Shown in pieces: positions 60,453 through 64,000 of a stretch of DNA of 64,000 nt. Below the pieces are notes generated by a model. That model ran no database searches. It saw only the letters and a list, made by a program, of their open reading frames with translations, and was not told the DNA's origin. This stretch comes from Blautia coccoides (GTDB lineage: Bacteria; Bacillota; Clostridia; Lachnospirales; Lachnospiraceae), in the NCBI RefSeq assembly GCF_034355335.1, contig NZ_CP136422.1:449001-513000 (forward strand), read 5' to 3'. Position numbers and translations under genes: made by a program. Each line of letters begins with the position of its first letter. Within the stretch, counting starts at the first letter, position 1.

Positions 60453-61325
60453 GTGAAACCAAAGAATAGGATACAGCCGGCCTTATTTGTACTTCCTGCT
60501 TTTCTTGTATATTTCTTCACAGTGATCATTCCAATTCTATGGTCTGTGGGATACAGCTTTTTTTCATGGAATGGGATCAAGGATATGGAGTTTGTTGGGT
60601 TGGCCAACTATATAAGAATGTTTACAGATGATACATTTAAGTCGGCAGTGGTAAATAATCTAAAATTTGTTTTAATGGGAAGCACATTTCAGCTTGTCGC
60701 AGGCCTTTTTTTGGCCATGCTGCTGGCTCATATCACAAAGGGATGTAATCTGCTGAGGGTTTTGTACTTTATCCCATGCATTATTTCTTCTATGGCTATC
60801 TGCCAGATCTTTTCTAAAATGCTTTCCGCACAGCCCCAGGGACTGATCTGTTATCTCATGGAAAAAATAGGAATGCAGCCCATTGCCCTTTTGGCTAATT
60901 CAAAGACAGCGCTTGTGACCATAACTTTGATCGATGGATATAAATACTGCGGCCTGTATATGATCATCTTTTATTCCGCATTTGTATCTATATCAAAAGA
61001 CGTTCTGGAAGCATCTATCATGGACGGATGCAGCCTGGTACAGCAGTACAGATATATTAAGCTGCCTTTGATCAAAAATATCTTCTGCATTGTCATAGTC
61101 ATGCTGATCAATGGCTGTCTGAAAACATTTGATGTGTTTTACATTTTAGATAACAAGTCAAAGTCAACAGAAATGGTTGCCACTTATATGTACAAGACTG
61201 CGTTTAACTCCGTTGATTTTGGATATGGCAGTACATTGGCAGTGTTTCTTGTGATCGAATGTCTGGCAGCAGTATTTGTTATTCAAAGACTGCTGGGATC
61301 TGCAAAGGGGGATGGTGTTGAATGA
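60453..61325 (+). CDS. Sugar ABC transporter permease (first, GTG start)
   Basis: This is a MalF-type permease of about 290 residues with six helices; the EAA loop reads LEASIMDGCSLVQQYRYIKLPLIKNI near residue 190. The start is GTG with AAGGAGAGAGG just upstream; the frame stays open for 25 more codons, but those cross the hairpin after the binding-protein gene. It overlaps the second permease by 4 bp. Confidence 0.93.
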   Translation: MKPKNRIQPALFVLPAFLVYFFTVIIPILWSVGYSFFSWNGIKDMEFVGLANYIRMFTDDTFKSAVVNNLKFVLMGSTFQLVAGLFLAMLLAHITKGCNLLRVLYFIPCIISSMAICQIFSKMLSAQPQGLICYLMEKIGMQPIALLANSKTALVTITLIDGYKYCGLYMIIFYSAFVSISKDVLEASIMDGCSLVQQYRYIKLPLIKNIFCIVIVMLINGCLKTFDVFYILDNKSKSTEMVATYMYKTAFNSVDFGYGSTLAVFLVIECLAAVFVIQRLLGSAKGDGVE

Positions 61326-62164
61326 TTCGTTCAGGAAAAAATAAGATATTAAGGACCTTTTTCTACCTTATCGTGGCAGTTTTTATAATGATCCAGATTT
61401 ACCCTATTTTCTGGGTGATCTGCTCCAGTCTGAAAACACCGGATGAGATGACCTATACCGCCCAGTATGCTCTCCCGTCCAGTTTCTATCTGGGGAATTA
61501 CATTAGCGCACTTACCATCTCGGCAATTCCCAAGTACTTTCTGAACAGTACCATTGTTGCTGTGCTGACCTTACTGGGTATTGTTGTTCTGGGCTGTCCG
61601 GTGGCATTTGTGATCAGCAAGGTGAGGATAAAACATGCGGATGCGCTCATGGGATTTTTCCTTTTTGGGATGATGATTCCCATATTTGCCTGTCTGATCC
61701 CCATGTTCCAGATCTACAATGCGCTGGGACTCAGGAATACTTACTGGGCACTGGTGCTGCCCCAGGTGGGATTTGGGCTTCCCATGTGTATTTATCTTTA
61801 CACAGGATTTTTCAAGTTCCTGCCCGACTCCCTGCTGGAGGCAGCGGTGATCGATGGCGCGGGCATGGGCACTGTGTTCTGGAAGATCGTGGTTCCCATG
61901 GCGAAAAATACAACCATGACTGTGCTGACCTATAACTTTGTTTTTGTCTGGAATGAATTTACCTATGCGAATACGTTTATCTCCTCGTCGGATATGAAAA
62001 CACTTCCCATTGGTTTAAATGATTTTGTGGGGCAGTTCGGAAGGGTGGACTGGGGCAGCACATTTGCGGCCATTGTTATTTCCATTCTCCCTACGCTGGT
62101 AGTTTATTTTATCCTGAACAAAAATATTATCGAGGGCATGGCGGCAGGAGCGGTGAAGAGCTGA
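61322..62164 (+). CDS. Sugar ABC transporter permease (second)
   Basis: This is a MalG-type permease of 280 residues; the EAA loop reads LEAAVIDGAGMGTVFWKIVVPMAKNTT near residue 178. Its ATG overlaps the stop of the first permease (ATGA). No ATPase gene is seen up to the window end, so a shared MsmX-type ATPase is expected. Confidence 0.95.
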   Translation: MIRSGKNKILRTFFYLIVAVFIMIQIYPIFWVICSSLKTPDEMTYTAQYALPSSFYLGNYISALTISAIPKYFLNSTIVAVLTLLGIVVLGCPVAFVISKVRIKHADALMGFFLFGMMIPIFACLIPMFQIYNALGLRNTYWALVLPQVGFGLPMCIYLYTGFFKFLPDSLLEAAVIDGAGMGTVFWKIVVPMAKNTTMTVLTYNFVFVWNEFTYANTFISSSDMKTLPIGLNDFVGQFGRVDWGSTFAAIVISILPTLVVYFILNKNIIEGMAAGAVKS

Positions 62165-62183
62165 AAAAAGGAGGAAGAAGCTG

Positions 62184-64000
62184 ATGGAGACAGTAATGAA
62201 TCTGGAGAATGGCTGGTACATTCTCCAGGATGTACATGATACGGGGGAAGAACAGGGTCTGTACACAGACAGAGAAAGTTTTACAGAGATGGGACCGCAG
62301 ATTTCAGAGTGGGAAAAATTGAGTGAATTAAAACATCTGCAGCTCCTGCTGGCAGAGCAGCCCTACTTTGGAAGAGAGCTGAGATATTTTAATCAGGCAC
62401 CCTGGTGGTACAGATATGAATTTGATCTGCCGAATGGGAAAGAACAGAGAATACGGCTGAGATTTACCAATGTGGATTACTACTGTAAGATATGGATAAA
62501 CGGACAGCCGGCAGGGGAACATGAGGGGTACAGTGCACCTTTTTCCTTCGATATCACAGACCTTGTAAAACCAGGGGAGAAAAACCTCCTCACTGTAAAG
62601 GTGAGTTCTCCCTGGGACAGGGAAGTGGAAAAGGGGAAAGAGGATTCCAGGACTATTCTGGTGAAGCGCAGAATGGTAAAGGGAACTTATGAACATTCAG
62701 ACACTTTTATACAGCGGGACGTCAACCCTGTGGGAATATACGGCAGAGTGGAGATCATTATTACAAAACAGGAATCCATGGAGCAAGAGCCTGAGATTTC
62801 CTATCTGCTCTCAGAAAACATGGAGAGCGCACGGGTCAGCGCAAAGGCAGTGCTTAGGGGACTTACACCTGGGGCAGAGTATAGAATGGTACTTAAAATA
62901 AAAGACAACAGCTCAGGCATAGAAAAAGCCGGCACTATTTTGAATTTCACGGCAAAAGAATGCGGGGAGGAGAGAGTGTGCAGTGCTGATATAGAGGATA
63001 TACTTCTCTGGAACACGTGGGATCACGGTCAGCCCCGGCTGTATTCTGCTGAAGTACAGATAGAGAGAGACGGCAGGAAGGTGTGCGGGAAAGAGGCACG
63101 TATTGCATTCAGGAAGACGGAGATGGAACGGACAGAAGAAATTACACGTTTTCGTCTGAACGGCAGGAATTTCTTTGTGCGCGGGACCTCTTATTTTCCT
63201 GACTGCTATATTTCAGCCATGACAAAAGAGCGGTACTTCCGGGATCTGCTCAATATCAAGGCTGCTGGTTTTAACCTTGTGAGGGTTCACGTTCATGTGG
63301 AACAGGATATATTTTATGATCTGTGTGATGAAATGGGAATCGCAGTCATCCAGGATTCAGAGTATAACTGGACCCATCCATCCACAGATGCCTGGGCAGA
63401 GAAATTTATCGGCATTTACAAAGAGAATGTGAAGATGCTCCTGCGCCATCCGTCGATTATCTGCTGGATCGGCATGAACGAACCGGGATGTGTGGATCCG
63501 GACGGAGATACCAGAAGAAGGTTCATGGAGGAAAATCCGGGACCCAGGCTGTACCGTGAGCTGCAGGAGATGGACCCTGCCAGACCCATCATAAAAGGCT
63601 CCTTCTGCAATGATGATATCTATAGCGGAGACAGTCATAATTATCTGGGTTCCCTGAGCGGAGGGGAGTACAGGGATATCTATGGGACAACGGAAAAACT
63701 GAATACAGAGTATGGATTTGACGCGCCGGCCTGCGCGGAGAGTTTAAAAAAGGTGCCGGTTATCCGCAGGCGTCTTACAGCGATTGAAAAACAGATACCT
63801 GAGATTCAGGAATATCAATATAAACTGCTGAAATACTATACAGAACATTATAGAATACAAAAATATGCACCCTGTTCCGGGTATGTGCAGTTTATGTTCA
63901 TTGATCTATGTCCGCAGAGCTTTTACGGACTGTATGACTGGTGGGGAATCCCCAAAAAGGGACTGCAGGCAATGCTGGAAAGCAATGGGCCTGTAGGTAT
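62184..64000 (+). CDS. GH2-family glycoside hydrolase (3' end outside window)
   Basis: The gene runs off the window. The visible 605 residues contain the GH2 sugar-binding domain (WWYRYEFDLP, VDYYCKIWINGQPAGEHEGYSAPFSFDITDL), an immunoglobulin-like domain, and the barrel with LNGRNFFVRGTSYFPDCYIS, the acid/base motif GMNEPG (glutamate 433) and the nucleophile in LNTEYGF (glutamate 509). It has no signal peptide. The family includes beta-galactosidases, beta-glucuronidases, beta-mannosidases and some arabinosidases, and the specific activity cannot be read here. AGGAGGAAG precedes the ATG. It is co-transcribed with the permeases. Confidence 0.92.
   Translation, partial: METVMNLENGWYILQDVHDTGEEQGLYTDRESFTEMGPQISEWEKLSELKHLQLLLAEQPYFGRELRYFNQAPWWYRYEFDLPNGKEQRIRLRFTNVDYYCKIWINGQPAGEHEGYSAPFSFDITDLVKPGEKNLLTVKVSSPWDREVEKGKEDSRTILVKRRMVKGTYEHSDTFIQRDVNPVGIYGRVEIIITKQESMEQEPEISYLLSENMESARVSAKAVLRGLTPGAEYRMVLKIKDNSSGIEKAGTILNFTAKECGEERVCSADIEDILLWNTWDHGQPRLYSAEVQIERDGRKVCGKEARIAFRKTEMERTEEITRFRLNGRNFFVRGTSYFPDCYISAMTKERYFRDLLNIKAAGFNLVRVHVHVEQDIFYDLCDEMGIAVIQDSEYNWTHPSTDAWAEKFIGIYKENVKMLLRHPSIICWIGMNEPGCVDPDGDTRRRFMEENPGPRLYRELQEMDPARPIIKGSFCNDDIYSGDSHNYLGSLSGGEYRDIYGTTEKLNTEYGFDAPACAESLKKVPVIRRRLTAIEKQIPEIQEYQYKLLKYYTEHYRIQKYAPCSGYVQFMFIDLCPQSFYGLYDWWGIPKKGLQAMLESNGPVG

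Overview
The window is a chromosomal segment of an anaerobic, low-to-mid GC Firmicute. The gene content points to a gut Lachnospiraceae, Blautia-like genome: hybrid-cluster protein with its ferredoxin, butyrate kinase, KamA-type radical SAM, CstA, YesMN two-component system, MsmX-dependent sugar ABC transporters without their own ATPase, DUF6320 and DUF2284 proteins. The species call is inference. No rRNA, tRNA, CRISPR array, phage or complete insertion sequence was seen.

Layout. 0-6.5 kb: pentose/polyol catabolism (transketolase C-terminal subunit, SDR, FadR-type regulator, RpiB, PPi-type phosphofructokinase, class II aldolase, GPH symporter). 6.5-16.2 kb: TipA-like MerR regulator, two acetyltransferases, KamA-family radical SAM protein, then a Crp/Fnr regulator divergent from a ferredoxin-hcp operon with a clear palindromic operator between them, an unknown protein and CstA. 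16.2-32.3 kb: a galactan/arabinogalactan-type locus with a 1092-residue DUF5107-TPR protein, AraC regulator, GH35, aldose epimerase, a CUT1 ABC importer, a very large secreted GH43-like enzyme ending in a dockerin and, directly behind it, a small wall-anchored protein that looks like a single cohesin. The last two look like a private two-piece cellulosome-like attachment.

33.4-45.6 kb holds the most unusual block. One strand carries dhaK-dhaL-MATE-GntR-GntR. Divergently run a PotABCD-like ABC importer, two SDR proteins that both lack the catalytic tyrosine, and two small genes resembling the cyclophilin-like and helical halves of cucumopine (opine) synthase. The shared intergenic region has a consensus promoter and paired TATACATA boxes in front of each arm. 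I infer an uncharacterised system that handles an opine-like or imine-forming compound.

45.9-53.7 kb: DUF2284 protein, an alpha/beta hydrolase / acyltransferase / DUF6320 trio, butyrate kinase, an isochorismatase-like hydrolase, an Rpn-like nuclease and an AEC transporter. 53.9-64 kb: a YesN/YesM system divergent from an arabinoside operon (GH51, binding protein, two permeases, GH2 cut by the window end), with two direct repeats 20 bp apart in front of its -10 box.

Regulatory structure recurs: all three ABC operons carry a hairpin just after the binding-protein gene, and a GTAACT.../...AGTTAC inverted-repeat motif recurs in several intergenic gaps.
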